Translations under genes and position numbers: made by a program
From: Trifolium pratense
Lineage: Eukaryota > Streptophyta > Magnoliopsida > Fabales > Fabaceae
Direction: 5' to 3'
DNA length: 64,000 bases
Assembly (NCBI RefSeq): GCF_020283565.1
Contig: NC_060060.1
Span: forward strand, 64,217,257 to 64,281,256
In this document: piece after piece, positions 48,694 through 61,475 of the stretch
How positions within the stretch are numbered: the first letter of the stretch is position 1
Layout: every line of letters begins with the position of its first letter
Notes under the pieces: generated by a model
Seen by the model: the letters and a program-made list of their open reading frames with translations, nothing else
The model's database searches: none
Told to the model about the DNA's origin: nothing

Positions 48694-50520
48694 TGTTGGA
48701 ATATTTTATAATATTCCAATAATATTATGTGGGCAAATATCTTTATATATAATTATATTAGCTATTTATCAATAAGGAGCCTTAATTGATTAAGTGATCA
48801 AATAAAGTAAAAAGGCTAATTAGATTTCTATTTAGAATTAATTAATTAATTGGATATGGGCTCATTATGAGTGGATGTCAGGATGGCCCATTTCGGAATA
48901 ATGAGACCCTAATTGGCCATCACACTATATATAGGCTATGGTCCCCAATATATGATGACAATTTTAGCAAGTGAACTAAATTCGTCGTTAAGTAATAAAA
49001 TTTATAAGATTCGTATCCACAGGGATTGTTCTTATTTTCAACTAGACAATTAAATTAAATTAGGATTAATAAATAAATTGCAAAGGGGGGTTTTCAGATT
49101 GATTTGTAGTAACAATGACAATAATTAAAATCGCAAGAAAATTGAAACGTGAACTTTTAATAGAGAAAGACGATTAGGAATTAATTTGAATCCTCTCTTC
49201 GTCCCTAACTGGTACTCTAGGTTCTAGTCCTCAACAATGAAATTCTTATAATTACGACAATATAACAAAATAGACCGAGTCCAATTCCTTGGCTCATCAA
49301 TCCCGTTTATCTAATAAAGTACCCTAATTCCTTAGGCGAAACTAATATTATCAAAAGCTTTAACGAACGTTATATTAACAATCATGCCAATTAATTCTAT
49401 ATTCCTATAGCAATTACGATTGACAAACAATTAATCTAGTTCCAGTATAAACCCTAGGGTCAATAGTGATTTATAACTTAAAATCAATTCGAAAGTGATC
49501 AATTAACGAAAAGCAATAAACACAAGATTAACTGAATAATTATAAGTTTTCATTGAATAAACTAGAACACGTAGTTACATGGCTCAGATAGTTTCAAAGA
49601 GAATCATCTATAATTCCTAATCTGATAAGATTAGTTACTCATAATAATAATTGACATAACAAAAGAGTTAAGAAAATTATACATGAATAACCGATGAATT
49701 GCTTCGACGGCGAAACCCTGCGTTTTTCTTCTCTTTGCTGCTCGTCCTTTCTTTTCTCTCAGGAAGTGATCATCCCCTTTTTGATTTTTAGTCATATATA
49801 TAGGCTTTAGCAATAAAGCAGATCAAGCCTCTCCTTTTGACACATCACGTCCTTATTCATGCATATCAAAACAATTTGTTTTTTAATGACGTGTCAGCAC
49901 CTTATAGGCAGATTGCATGGCTGGTCATATGCATGTGCAGCAGCAAATCGCGCCCCCCATGTGATCCTTGTAGCAGCGCGAGAAAAACAGGGGGCGATAA
50001 TCAACTCAAATTCTTGGAATTTTTCTAAGTTATTTTTCTCCTTTGGTGTTTATCTTCAACTCTTTGAGGTGTCAATTTCTTCAAATATTCTTCTTTTTGA
50101 CCATGTAAAACTCCTTAAAACTAACTAAAAAGCATTAAAATTACAATTAAAAATAACAATTGACCGAATGTCATCAATATACCGTACATAAGAAAATAAT
50201 CTCTTCTCCCCATCTGAAGAGAACTCAAGGCATTAGGGTACCGGTTGAGGAAGAACCACACGAGCCGACGGGTGCCTGTCATCCGATATCTCTCTCTTTG
50301 TGTTTCAGGAATGCCATGTGTCACATCAATGGTTAGTATCTAATGGATTCTTCTATCCAGGTATTTCTAATGCTGATTTTGATAAATCAACATATCGTAA
50401 ATCCTGTTTTATATACATGCTCATATGTTTATTTGGTTTCTGCACTAAAGTAAGATTATGGTTTTAATCTTTGTTATTGAGAGCATGTATGTGATTGTTA
50501 ATATTAAATTAATTCCAACA
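48694..50520 (+). repeat. 3' LTR of Copia element, interrupted
   Basis: It starts TGTTGGAATATT and ends TTCCAACA. Without the nested solo LTR and one target-duplication copy it is about 600 bp long. Confidence 0.85.
48953..50176. mobile_element. Nested solo LTR, 1224 bp
   Basis: It interrupts the 3' LTR between ccccaatata and accgtac. The inserted piece begins TGATGACA and ends TGTCATCA, an 8-bp inverted terminus with TG...CA ends. It is flanked by ATATA on both sides (48948-48952, 50177-50181); the uninterrupted site is preserved in the 5' LTR near 42980. TG...CA ends, a 5-bp duplication and no interior identify a solo LTR, probably of a Ty3-type family. Small open frames inside are not genes. 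Confidence 0.88.
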
Positions 50521-51050
50521 AAGTGATCATTGCCCTATGATCCATTCCAACAAGATTTTTATTATTATTTATCATAAGTGCAAACAATTGTGTTTTAAGT
50601 TACAAATATATCTTTAAGTTTTACGTTTGTATTAGATAGGTCTCTGATTTTTTTTATAAGGATTAAAAACCAAATTTACCAATTTTACAGGGACTAGAAA
50701 TACTTTTTACCCAAAAATGACATATCTGATATAAAATTAAAACTTAAAAGACTTATTTGTAAGTTATAATGGTAGGCATCTTTATAATGCTCATTTCTAT
50801 TGTATACAACCAAAACATTTTGAAGTCCATAACGCAATATCTCTGTTTCTTTCTTCTATTGTCAGTTTATTTTGCAAAAAACAAATCACTCTCTACATCT
50901 ATTATGGAGAGCAAATAACTATGTTGATTCCTACCCATTGCAACAGTAGATGATAATCAAGTGCATGCATAGCATGTACTTTCAATTGAGACCAAAATTT
51001 CACAAACACATTGCCAAACCTTTGTTTTAACATATCAATACCAACCGTTT
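50521..51050. other. Copies B (end) and C of a dispersed segment
   Basis: 50521-50560 (aagtgatcattgccctatga, tccattccaacaag) continues copy B, which the Copia element split. 50758-50970 is copy C (gtaagttataatggtaggca, tttataatgctcatttct, cataacgcaatatctctgtt, cagtttattttgcaaaa). No gene is seen. Confidence 0.65.
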
Positions 51051-51094
51051 CACTTAATATTTTTTTTTTTTGTAGAAATTATACACTTAATATT
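51051..51094 (-). mobile_element. 22-bp oligo(T) micro-insertion with 11-bp TSD
   Basis: CACTTAATATT at 51051-51061 and 51084-51094 brackets ten T followed by GTAGAAATTATA. Confidence 0.7.
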
Positions 51095-51581
51095 AACTTA
51101 TATGTTTGATTGAATTCAAATAGAGATTTTGATTTTTGATTAAGTTAGAAGAGATGCGTATTATGTCTTCTAGACACACTTAGATAAAAGGGGTTCATGT
51201 TCTTTCTCCATTTAATTTCCCTTTCTTAATTTGTTTCTATTTTGTTTTTTTACTTTGGGCCTTTAGGTTTTTTATTGTACCAAATAAACTAACAACTCGT
51301 GATCCTTATGCTTATTTTTTTTCTTCTCTTTTTTTCAAAGTGGTCGGTCCCAATCAAACTTATTTGTTTGTGTGTGTGGTGAGTAGAACATAAAGAAAGT
51401 TAAAAGAGCCACATAAGTGTGACATTGAAGCATCTTTTTCTTATAAGAAGAGAGAAAGAGTGTGAACCATGAAGTGTAAAGGGGTGTCCACTAATTGGTG
51501 AACATGATAATAAAAGGAGCCCACCTCGTTTAAAATGTTTATTGTTTTAAATTAAGGTCATGCTGAGCAGCGTATCTAAAT

Positions 51582-51620
51582 AACTAATTAAAGTTTGATT
51601 AAAAAAAAAACTAATTAAAG
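51582..51620 (+). mobile_element. 15-bp oligo(A) micro-insertion with 12-bp TSD
   Basis: AACTAATTAAAG at 51582-51593 and 51609-51620 brackets TTTGATTAAAAAAAA. Confidence 0.65.
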
Positions 51621-54600
51621 AAACAGAAAATAAAATTTTTATATTGATTTCCATTTTTATATTTTTAAAAAATTAATTAACAAATTTTAAAATATTTTTA
51701 CTGTATTTCTATTCCTTAATAAAGTGCTTCGAGGACACTTGTTAACAATTTTTTTTTAAAATTATAATGATAGTGATAATGATAATGATGAAGTTATGAA
51801 GGCGACGACATCAAAGGAGCCCACCTTTAGCAATAATACTATAGTGTAATTTTGGGTCATGTTTTAAATCCTCTAAAATTATTTTCGATATAAATGATTG
51901 ATTAAATTTAGATTAAATTGAACAATTGGTCTCTTAATTTATTTATCAATTTTATATTGATCTTTTAACTAATTAATGTTATAAATTGATCCTTTAACTT
52001 TAATTATGTTTGTCATATTGATAATTTTTGTTAGTTTTTCTAAAAGAAAAATTTTAACTTTGCTTACTTGATTACCGATGTGGCCAAATGGATATGTTGA
52101 AAAAGAAAATCTTTCGATACCCATTTTCAACAAGAATACTCCTTTTTTAACAGGTTGATAGTCTATTTATCCTCAATCTAAAAAAATTGTCTGAACTCAT
52201 AATCATATTCACTATCACGCTTAACAATATTACTAATAAATGAATAATTTATACGTACATATAACGAATAACAAAAATTAATAAAGTTAACGCTTTTTGA
52301 GAAAAACTAATGGAAAGAACCAATAAGCAAAAATCAACTTTTCAGATTCAGTGAATAACTGATGTATCTGGACTATAATGTAGATCAGATACATCACTTT
52401 TTTAATAAATCTAAAAAGTGAATTTTTGTTTATAATTAAGGATGGAGAGAATAGTTGTTTAAGACTTGATGTGATGATCTTTAGACTCCCTCATGACCTA
52501 CGGGTGTTTCTATTGCAGATATGTTTGACGCTTATGCATATATTGGCAAAATATAAACAATTCACACACTTTTATATAATGTTTTTATAGGTGAAGCTCT
52601 TAATTTCAACTCTCAATTAGGTTCACGAGTTAAATTTAGCACTAATTAATTTAAAGTTTGACTCTAAATTAGATGGATAATTTTCATTCAAATAAGTGTA
52701 ATGTTATTAAGTTCGAAAATATTATTTCACTCTGAAATAACATTTTGCTTTTCATTATAAGAACTAGTGTTGAGTCCACCAACTCTTTAACACAGGAGTA
52801 GAGTACTTCTCTTTCGTAAACGAAACCCTCTATTTAGTTGAAAAATGAAAGATTATCGTGATCTCCCTAGTATTGGGGCACTCATTTCACATGGTCATGA
52901 TAAATATTGGTATGTATCCCACCAAATCATTCTTCTTTTAGAAGTGGAGGGATCACTAAGCTAGCCACACACATCATATTGATCTGTGACTAAACTGCAA
53001 AAAGCTCATAAGTAGTGGAAACTGAAAAGGTTGTTTTTCGATTTTCTTCTTTTATTGAAAAATTATGAATCAAAATCACATTGCTTGCTTTATTGTTTTT
53101 ATTTGACTTTATTGTTTTTATTTGATGATGACATTGGGTTAAACAAAAAGTTATAAAATAAGTAACATATGGAAAACACGAAAATAATAGTAAATAAAAA
53201 AAATAGTTCCCTTTCAATTAGCCTTGTCTTAATAAATAAAGACTAAATGTAATGAATATTTTTAGAAGTCTGCCAAAATGTAAGGATTAAAGACATTTTT
53301 AATGGTCATGCGGAGCAGCCCATTAAAAGTGACTGCCAGGAACTTCTCTTTGGATGGAGGGAGACTCTATTATTTTGCCCTCATCCTGGTTGAGTTGTTC
53401 CACATATCAGGGGAAGTGGATAGACTCGTGCGATACGTGTTCGTGTGTGGATGAGCACGTGGAGCACGTGCTACGCTGACGTGGACGGTTGAAGGTGCGC
53501 TTTATTGGGCCATCCTCAACGACCTAGCAGAAGTGGATTTAGTCCAGCTCTAGGTCCAATCCAGAACAAAATGAAAGGTCGAAATTTAACAACGTCAATT
53601 GAAATAAATGTGAGATATTACTTGTAAACATTTCAACGTTCAAATCACCCATCAAAATTATTACGGACAACAAGTTTAAATAATTGAATCTAATGACTGT
53701 TAGTGACTATTGATATATAGTTGTAATTCATGGACTATATGGCTAGTATAGGAGAATGAGAAGTCCAGATCATATAATTTGGTTTTGGCCTAATGTGAAA
53801 CATTGTCTCCTTCCTTTTGTCCCTTGTTGCACTATAATTGATACTCAAAATAAATTATTTCAGTCCATAATCCTCCATCTGATCCTCTCTTTTGTCTATA
53901 CTCAAATATTATACTTACACATAGAATATACTAATCTGATAAATGTATGTTTTTTTGAGCTTTCATTCCTCAGAGTTATATGACTTATAAAATACTCATA
54001 TATACTGTACTTGTTACGCGCCTAGCTGGTCTTCGAACTACGCATATAGTGTACCTTGTCCATGTTTCGAGGAATAAATTAGGGTATGGAATTTGTCGTT
54101 TTTTTCAAAATCACAACGAATCGTCCTAGTTCTCACTGTTAATTGAAACATATATAAACATAAACAATAGTATATACTACTATTTTATTGTCAACAACAC
54201 CGTGTATTGGAATTAAAAAATTAATTTGATTAAACAACTATACTACGTGCTAACACGTTAAAAAAAACATATTATAAGATGTGTGCTACCAACCTTTGCT
54301 AAAACAAACAAGCATTGAAGTTTATTTGCTGCAAAGATGAATGTGAAATGGAGAATGAAGAATGAAGAAAAAGACATAACAAAAGTCAAGAGACAATGTG
54401 TTAGTTAAAATAATTTGGGAGTGATTATTTAAGTGAATGTGGAAGTGATACTTAATTTTAAGATTGTGATATTCTGAGCTTTGACAACGTCGAGAGCAGG
54501 TTTGCATCATACATCCTTTGTGGCAATATATAAGCAAAAATCATCTTTTTAGAATCATTGTATATTCAATGTATCTGGTCTATATTATAGGTCAAATACA

Positions 54601-54851
54601 TACAGGCGCGTCACGCGTGTGTGGATATATAGGATATTATTTTAATCAGTTGTACATCTTACACTGCACATGCATCCTGCACCCCACACCCACCATTAGA
54701 AATTCATCTCTAATAGTATCTCATTTTAGGGATGAGTAGAAACCCGTGACCTGACTCCAAATTGATATAATTGATAATACATCGAAGCTTCTACTCAAGT
54801 GCAAATTGGGATTCTGGTTATTAATTGTGAAAAAACAGGCATGAACTGTTG
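51621..54851. other. Intergenic, no gene seen
   Basis: No coding sequence is supported. At about 52316-52450 a decayed Stowaway-like foldback is visible (aagcaaaaatcaactttt... against ...gtgaatttttgtttata), and at about 54530-54595 half of a similar element (ataagcaaaaatcatctttt). At about 53455-53480 the G-box word cacgtg occurs twice within a small palindrome. Confidence 0.45.
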
Positions 54852-54859
54852 CATACGGG

Positions 54860-55628
54860 TAGAGCTATGTCAAAATGGACTGCATCATACCTGACTAAAA
54901 AGCTCGTTTAAACGAGCTAGAAAAAGTATGGTTCGAGGCGGGCCCTATACAGACTTGCAGGCTAGCCCGCCACCTCCTGTTTTTTATAAAAAAAATAATA
55001 AAAAAAATCATTTAAAAAATGAGTGTTATTGAGAAAAAATATCATCAAAATATCCTAAATTATTGCATACACATGTCAAAGTACAACAGTATAAATAAGA
55101 GAAATTTAAAACCACAAAGGAACCTTAATTAGTTTCACCTGTACAACAATTACATCCAGTTGAAACTCTAATCATACAACTCCTATGATATCCGGTTATA
55201 ACATTATATGCTGAAATATTTCCTATGTTTATGGCGTTTTAACCAAGTAATTGTTGATGATACATTTCAGCTTCAAAAACAAGTAATACTCATGGATACT
55301 TATCACACAATTCAAATTATCCAACTAAAAGCAAATTATCCAAAACAAATTACCAATCAAACAAAATAACATAAACTAAATTCAAATTATCCAAAACAAA
55401 TAAAGTTTAAATTATCCAAAATAAGTCATCTCAGTCAAACGGGCTACTTATTCATATATTTTTTTTATTATAATTTGTCCGGGTTTCGGGCTACCCATGG
55501 CCCATACAAGCTAGTCCATATTTTAAACAGACTCTAATGGGTCGGTTGAAAAAACCGGACAAAATTTTAAGGCCCAAGCCCTAAGTTTTCGCGGACCGAC
55601 CCATTCAGGCTAGCTCATTTTAGCTCTA
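54860..55628. mobile_element. hAT-type non-autonomous element, 769 bp
   Basis: It starts TAGAGCTATG and ends TTTTAGCTCTA, flanked by the perfect 8-bp CATACGGG (54852-54859 and 55629-55636). The ends are enriched in gcccgccacc / gggcta-like words; the middle is AT-rich with no transposase. Confidence 0.92.
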
Positions 55629-55636
55629 CATACGGG

Positions 55637-56185
55637 CGGATGTGAGTCTCTAAAATTTTATCTGTTGGTAATTAAAACCGATTGAACAACCATTATGACG
55701 CAAATTAATTTTTTCCTTCTCTCCCTCTCTCTCAATCTCGTATACTCTTTTCTTTGTTGTTTTTATTCATCTTTGATATATGGAAGAAATGTTATATTTT
55801 ACAATTTTATAATATATTGATCAGTTGATATATTCTAATAGTAATATATATTTTAGATCTATTTTAATTTCTACATCTCATCTACTTAATTTATTATTGT
55901 CTATCTACATATTTGAAACAAAGTAACTACATCTCACTCTATTTATTTTTTCATTTAGTTCTTTACTTTCTAAGTTAATAAAAAAGACAATAAATAGTTA
56001 ATAAATAGTTCTTTACTTTCATTTAGTTCTTTACGTTTTCCAACTTGATTTATTATTGTCGGATTTTTAGTTAATATTTTTTCTATTTATACACGTTGTT
56101 TTGAAAGTTTAAAATTATATTTACTATTTTTTCGGATTTTTAGTTAATATTTGTTACCTTGTGAACAAATGTGATTATGATGTTT
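55637..56185. other. Intergenic, nothing recognised
   Basis: AT- and CT-rich sequence. A phrase tagttctttactttc is repeated at about 55957-56030. No gene. Confidence 0.45.
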
Positions 56186-56189
56186 GATT

Positions 56190-56958
56190 TTTTTTTTATT
56201 TTTTTTTTTTTAAGGAAAGAAACTTTTATTGAAGAAAACTAAGCAAGAGATACAAAACCTTTATCTTTTTGGATTAAAGGCCAAACACACATAGGAACAC
56301 ATTCATTCCAGTCACAATTGGGCTCATGTTCAGCCCACTTAGCTATTTCATGGGCGACCCGATTAGCTTTGTGGTTAACCCAAACCAAATCAGAGTTAGG
56401 GTTGTCTTTTAGGAACCTAATGCAACGACGAACAACACTTCCCCAATTCTTTCTAATCTCTTCCCTATTCCTTACTGCATTCACAATGATCTGCGAATCC
56501 ATTTCAAAGACCACTTGATGCTTCTCCATCTTTTCAATCCAATCGATAGCGTCGTTCAAGCCCATGGCTTCTCCCATTACAACGTTAGTCATCCCCTTAT
56601 GAACCCTAGTTGCAGCTCCAACGGCGCTCCCATCCGACCGTCTCAAGACCATCCATGCAAACCAATGACCATCACTGCTTAGGTGAGCATCCACATTGAT
56701 TTTCAGGGTGCCCCTAAGCGGTGGACTCCAGCTGATGTTGTTACTGCAACTGTTGGTCGAAGGAGGAGAGGTTTGGGATTTTTGTGTCTTTACTTCACCA
56801 TGGGATTGATATTCATGAAGCTTTTTGAACGCGTTGGAGCTAATCTCTTGGGGAGGTAAGTTTTTTTCCTGAAAGACCAGCAAATTTCTCGCATTCCATA
56901 TTTCATAAATTATTGCAAGAATTTTTTCCATGCAGTCCTTGTCTGTGTTGTTTGTCAT
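56190..56958 (-). mobile_element. LINE 3' remnant encoding RNase H-like domain
   Basis: On the minus strand an open frame (56958-56239, 239 codons) ends about 28 bp before an A-rich tail, read here as T-runs at 56190-56211. The protein shows the plant L1-type RNase H domain: KINVDAHLSSDG, GEAMGLNDAIDW, FEMDSQIIVNAVR, and VNHKANRVAHEIAKWA. It is the C-terminal end of a LINE ORF2, truncated at the 5' side. The frame is intact over its length. A target duplication was not found by eye. Such lone frames are often mis-annotated as host RNase H genes. Confidence 0.82.
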
Positions 56959-57670
56959 GAATGCAAACCATTAATCTATTATTAATACATTAAAATCGAT
57001 TACCACCAAAGTTTCTAAATTTTTCTTATTGCTTTTAACCATGTTGCAAATTTTATATCATTCGTTGTAATTTCGCTAAAAAAAATATTAAAATAAAAAT
57101 ATAGAAAGACTATAAGATAAATATAAAAAAAAACATATATAGAAGAATATAAGTTAAATAAAAAAAATTGGATATGCTTAAAAATAGGAATAAAACAAAT
57201 CATAAATAAAAACAAAATAAAACAATCTATAAAAATCACAACAAATGAGATGAATACGATCAACTTAACAATCTCACTAAAATTTTATAAAAAAAAAAAT
57301 ATAAAAAGAATATAAGAAAAAATACAATACAAAAATTTATATGCTTAAAAATAAGAAAAAAAAATAGATCATAGGAATATAAAAAAAAGAATAAAATAGT
57401 CAAATTTTCCTAATCAAATTTTTATTTTTTTTTATTAAAAAATATACACGGGACAATTATTTGTGACATATACATTAAAACTTCAATAATTTATCATTGA
57501 TAATTATAATCAAATTTATCCATTTAATAAGTTTTACAAAAAAATAGCACAATAGTTTCACTTATGTTTTAACAATAATATATAGTAACAAATTTTTAAA
57601 TATTTTATTCTACATACATTTTCTACCATAATATAATGACAAACTTAAATATCGAATAAAATTCAATGAC
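56959..57670. other. AT-rich spacer, possible Helitron interior
   Basis: Strongly A-rich with many ataaaa words. It ends in a Helitron-like 3' terminus, so it may be the inside of that element. No gene. Confidence 0.4.
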
Positions 57671-57696
57671 TCGTGCGCACGGGTCTTTAAACTAGT
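57671..57696 (+). mobile_element. Helitron-like 3' terminus
   Basis: The hairpin cgtgcgcacg is followed by ggtctttaaa and CTAG next to T. This has the same form as the minus-strand terminus at 10216. The 5' end of this element was not located. Confidence 0.45.
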
Positions 57697-60600
57697 TTGT
57701 ATGGAAATTGATTTCTTCTCCAACTTTAAGTGACTAAAAGCAACTTTTACCTAAATTTCAAAAAAAAAATATTGCTATTTAGGCATAAAACCATTTTAGA
57801 ATAAATTTCAACTAAACCAATTTTAATTATAAAGTGGATGAATTTATTCAAATTCAAAATAATATTGGAGACGAATGTATATCCATTATACACTTTATAC
57901 TTTGTAGTTCTGGTCTTATTTGGCGCATGCATGGTGGTAATTAAACTTTAGCGTACCTGCATGATAGCAATTTTAAACAGAAATTAAAGAAAGAAATACC
58001 AAATAATGAAATAAAATAAGGAAAAAGTATTCAGGATAAATTAGTCAAAGAGAAAAAGTATTCAATATAAAGACTAAAAGACCACATAATATAAATAGCC
58101 GCACATCCGGCGGCATTTTATGAAGTCCAAACTATACATACACATCAATATAATGCTTAACTAACCAAATAATTTGGTCTTGGGAGCTCTTAAATAAGTG
58201 ATTAAATAGTTGATTTCTGTCCGCTTTGTGTATGAAAAATTTTCGGTTAGGAGACGAGAATTTTATATGTTTCATGATTTTTTGACGAAAATTAGTCATC
58301 TAATATCGGAAAAAAATAGTGCAAACAATATTAATTTATGAATAGAATCACGAAAATAATACCGTCTAATTGAAAAAGCAAAACAATATTTAATGGACGT
58401 GTACTGACAGTGTAAAATAGTTTTACACGATCATATAACTAAGTTTAAAATATTTTTATAATTTGACAGAATACAAGATGTTCATTGAATGACATTTTAA
58501 AACTATTTTAAAATATATTTTTATGTGTTTAATGGCATTATTTTGGAACAAATATTAGTGAGTAAATGTTATTTTTTTTTATATGAATTTGAATTTGAAC
58601 AGAGAATGATATATATGCCCCCGTCACCCAGCATGGAGCAGACAAACGTATAAATGTTCAATGCTCTGATGTTTTCGTTTGTTATATGTGTTTTGGCCTC
58701 TGAAGCTATAGTAATTATATTGACTTGAACGTTTCTATTTATTATACTTTCAAATGTTCAAAGTTCAAACAATTTTTACTCCTAAGTTATGGGACCAGAC
58801 CTAATCAGAAGTAGAAATGTCTAACATTTTTGTAGTATGTTGAATGCTTGAGTTTTTTGAAATTCTGTTAAACGTCAAAGCAATATCAAAGTTCCCTCTT
58901 CAGAGGGCAAAACCACTTGCGTTACGTATACTGAGATATTCATTCTATATACTGCTCAGTGCTCACATCAAAATATATTTTTCGATAATTGAAATATTAT
59001 TGCATAATAAGTTCTTTTTAATTAATTACGTAAAATTACACTGTCATTTTTGTTCGAGTTCGATCACAAAAAATTACATTGTTTAATTTAACAACATTTA
59101 CAATTTGGTTCCCTTTAATATGAAAAAAAAAAATTATATGTTCAAACCTCAACCTCAAGCACATCGCTCCATTTATGCGGTATTTTCTGTTTTGAATCAC
59201 GTATAAGCTCTCACAATTTTGTCTTGTAAAAGGTATGTAACGTTTAAGAAATTTTTAGTGTATAGGAATAGTAGTTCCATGTCGAGACTAGAGGGAAAAG
59301 GTCTATCAATCCTCAAGTGTGACATTGGTTCGACTTTACTTGACATGTCAACATTTCAAGCTCGAGTTTGCAACATTGAATTTCTAAAATATTGGCCACT
59401 TTGAGTTTTATATATGAGTCATCATAGTTTTGTCTTTTGTAAAAGACACATTGTTGTTGGATTGAAAAAGATGAGTTTTTTATATAATTTATAAACTCTA
59501 TCTCGATTACTAAATAGTTTGAAAAAAAATTATATAATTTTTTTTTTTAAAATATGCTCACCATTTTTAATAAAATAGTAGATTTTGCATAAAACATAAA
59601 ACATTTATTAAAAAAAATAGTAGGATTCACCTTTTAAAAATATTTTTAAAGCCTATGTTACAGAGATACCCTTACTTTTTTTTTTATGAAACTCAGAAGT
59701 AAAAAAATAAATATTGGATTTTACACCTTAATTTATCAAATATCTATGATTTACATAAATATCCGTAGAATTTTTTTAGGTACATACTTATATGTTATAT
59801 CCTTAGAATTTAAAACAACATAAATTATATACTTACATAAATACCGTAAGAACTTAAGCAATTATAAAGTCTTTATAAATAAAAAAAATAAGCAATTATA
59901 AAGTCAAACAATATACTATTCCAATTCCAACAAATATCATGAGATCTTACCCAAAAAAACAAATACATGAGGACAGATATGTCATTTGAATCTAAAGCGA
60001 GTGTCGTAGACTTTTTTATGGATGAGACTTCCTTCCTATTTCCCACCAAAATACATAACTTGGCAAAATGGCAAACGCAAATATCAACATTTCACACTCA
60101 ACCTTCAATACGCGGTCCATATTGAGGAGTATTTTACTTTTACAAAATAGCACTTGAGTATTTATTTTCTTTTATTAAAAATACAATAATTGACTTTGTA
60201 TTAAATTTTCATTCAATATTCATTATATTGAATATATTAATTGCTTAACAAAGTCGCATGTATTAGATGAAATCCTTAAAATAATAAATAAATAAATAAA
60301 AAATCGTCCGTGGGATGGAACTGACTAACAACCTTGATGTATTCATACTCACTAACTACTTTACTTTGAATTTCAATTATTCACATTAGAGGTATTCACA
60401 TCTTCAGTAAATAATAATAATAATATACATTTTCATAACTAAACAATCAAATAAAAATGATAAATCAATTATTACTACTATTTTAATTTAATATGTATAC
60501 TAGTAATTTTTTATTATTATTAAATAGGATATTACATATTAATCAGGCCAATTTTTTTCATTTCGCAGATAAAACAAAAACAACTACTAAAAACTTACAT

Positions 60601-61475
60601 ACACAATGTAAACGACAAAAATACAATAGAATATTCAGAATACAAGAAGTACAATTCATCAATACCTAAATAGTAGAATATGCAAATGGACATAACAATA
60701 GTAAAAATAAACACCTCTAACCTCCGACCACAAGAAGATCCAAAAATATCTTAGAGAGAGGGTAATGATCAACCACCAAGAGGACAAACACAAGAGGTCT
60801 CCAATCAACCAAATCTCACAAAGACCCAGATCCACATCCCACCAAACTTTATCGATTCCAACAAAAAAATATGGTGTATACTCCACTCATAAAAGGAACA
60901 GGGGATGGCGTTACCGTCTTTAAACTTGCTCAAAAACATCTGATCTAACAATATCGATATGAAAAATGTTAACAACACTCTTTTTTGAATTTTTTTAACA
61001 CTTATTTTTTAATTAGATGAAAATTATGTGTCTCACCATTTTATATGGAATCTATTTTAAAGTAAAATATGCACATATAGACTTATAAATGGTCCATATT
61101 TTTATACTATCTTTTTAGGGTAATCATGCTCTTTGATCTCAAGTCAATACCACCATAACTATCCACGTAGATTTCATATTTTTATACTATTAAAAGCAGC
61201 TAACTTTTAACATAAAATCAATCTTAATCCAACCGCGGATTACCCTTACTTGAAATATTAAAATAATTCTTTTTGCAATAGTCTTATTTTGAGGTAAACT
61301 ACAAAATGATGACCCACATGGCAACTATATCTTTAAATACACCTAACAAGAGGGACTTGTTCCATTCAAGAACAGCACAATTTCAAAATCTTAATTACAA
61401 CCTTAACTGCTCTTCATAGACTTATTGACGCTGTCTTCACCTTCCTTACAACAATTCTCTCATCAATTTTCCACC
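57697..61475. other. Gene-free region upstream of the lipase
   Basis: No reading frame with recognisable content. Near 58395-58430 the phrase gtgtactgacagtgtaaaat, followed by agttttacac, is a common MITE-like word. The PLA1 promoter side has a TATA-like tttaaata at about 61331. Confidence 0.45.
59855..59905 (+). mobile_element. 17-bp oligo(A) micro-insertion with 17-bp TSD
   Basis: TAAGCAATTATAAAGTC at 59855-59871 and 59889-59905, both perfect, bracket TTTATAAATAAAAAAAA. Confidence 0.78.

Larger units (their letters stand above)
42777..50520 (+). mobile_element. Degenerate Copia-type LTR retrotransposon, 7.7 kb
   Basis: Both termini are TGTTGGAA / TTCCAACA and the flanks are the same 5-bp AAGTG (42772-42776 and 50521-50525). 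A purine-rich aagtgggaga lies just before the 3' LTR (48694). The internal region is full of stops, but it holds Copia-type reverse transcriptase wording (MDIKIVFLNGNI, 47164-47199) and, near 47755-47835, the stretch around THPEI and GRYLSN typical of the RT-RNase H junction. No gag, primer-binding site or integrase is readable. About 3 kb between the 5' LTR and the pol remains is non-coding and contains diverged direct repeats (about 45070-45420 and 45430-45860). It is an old, inactive copy with later insertions. Confidence 0.85.

Noticed and set aside
61425..61475. Longer N-terminus for the phospholipase from 61425
   Set aside because: The first codon there is TTG, not ATG; the first ATG in frame is 61476, with a good start context.
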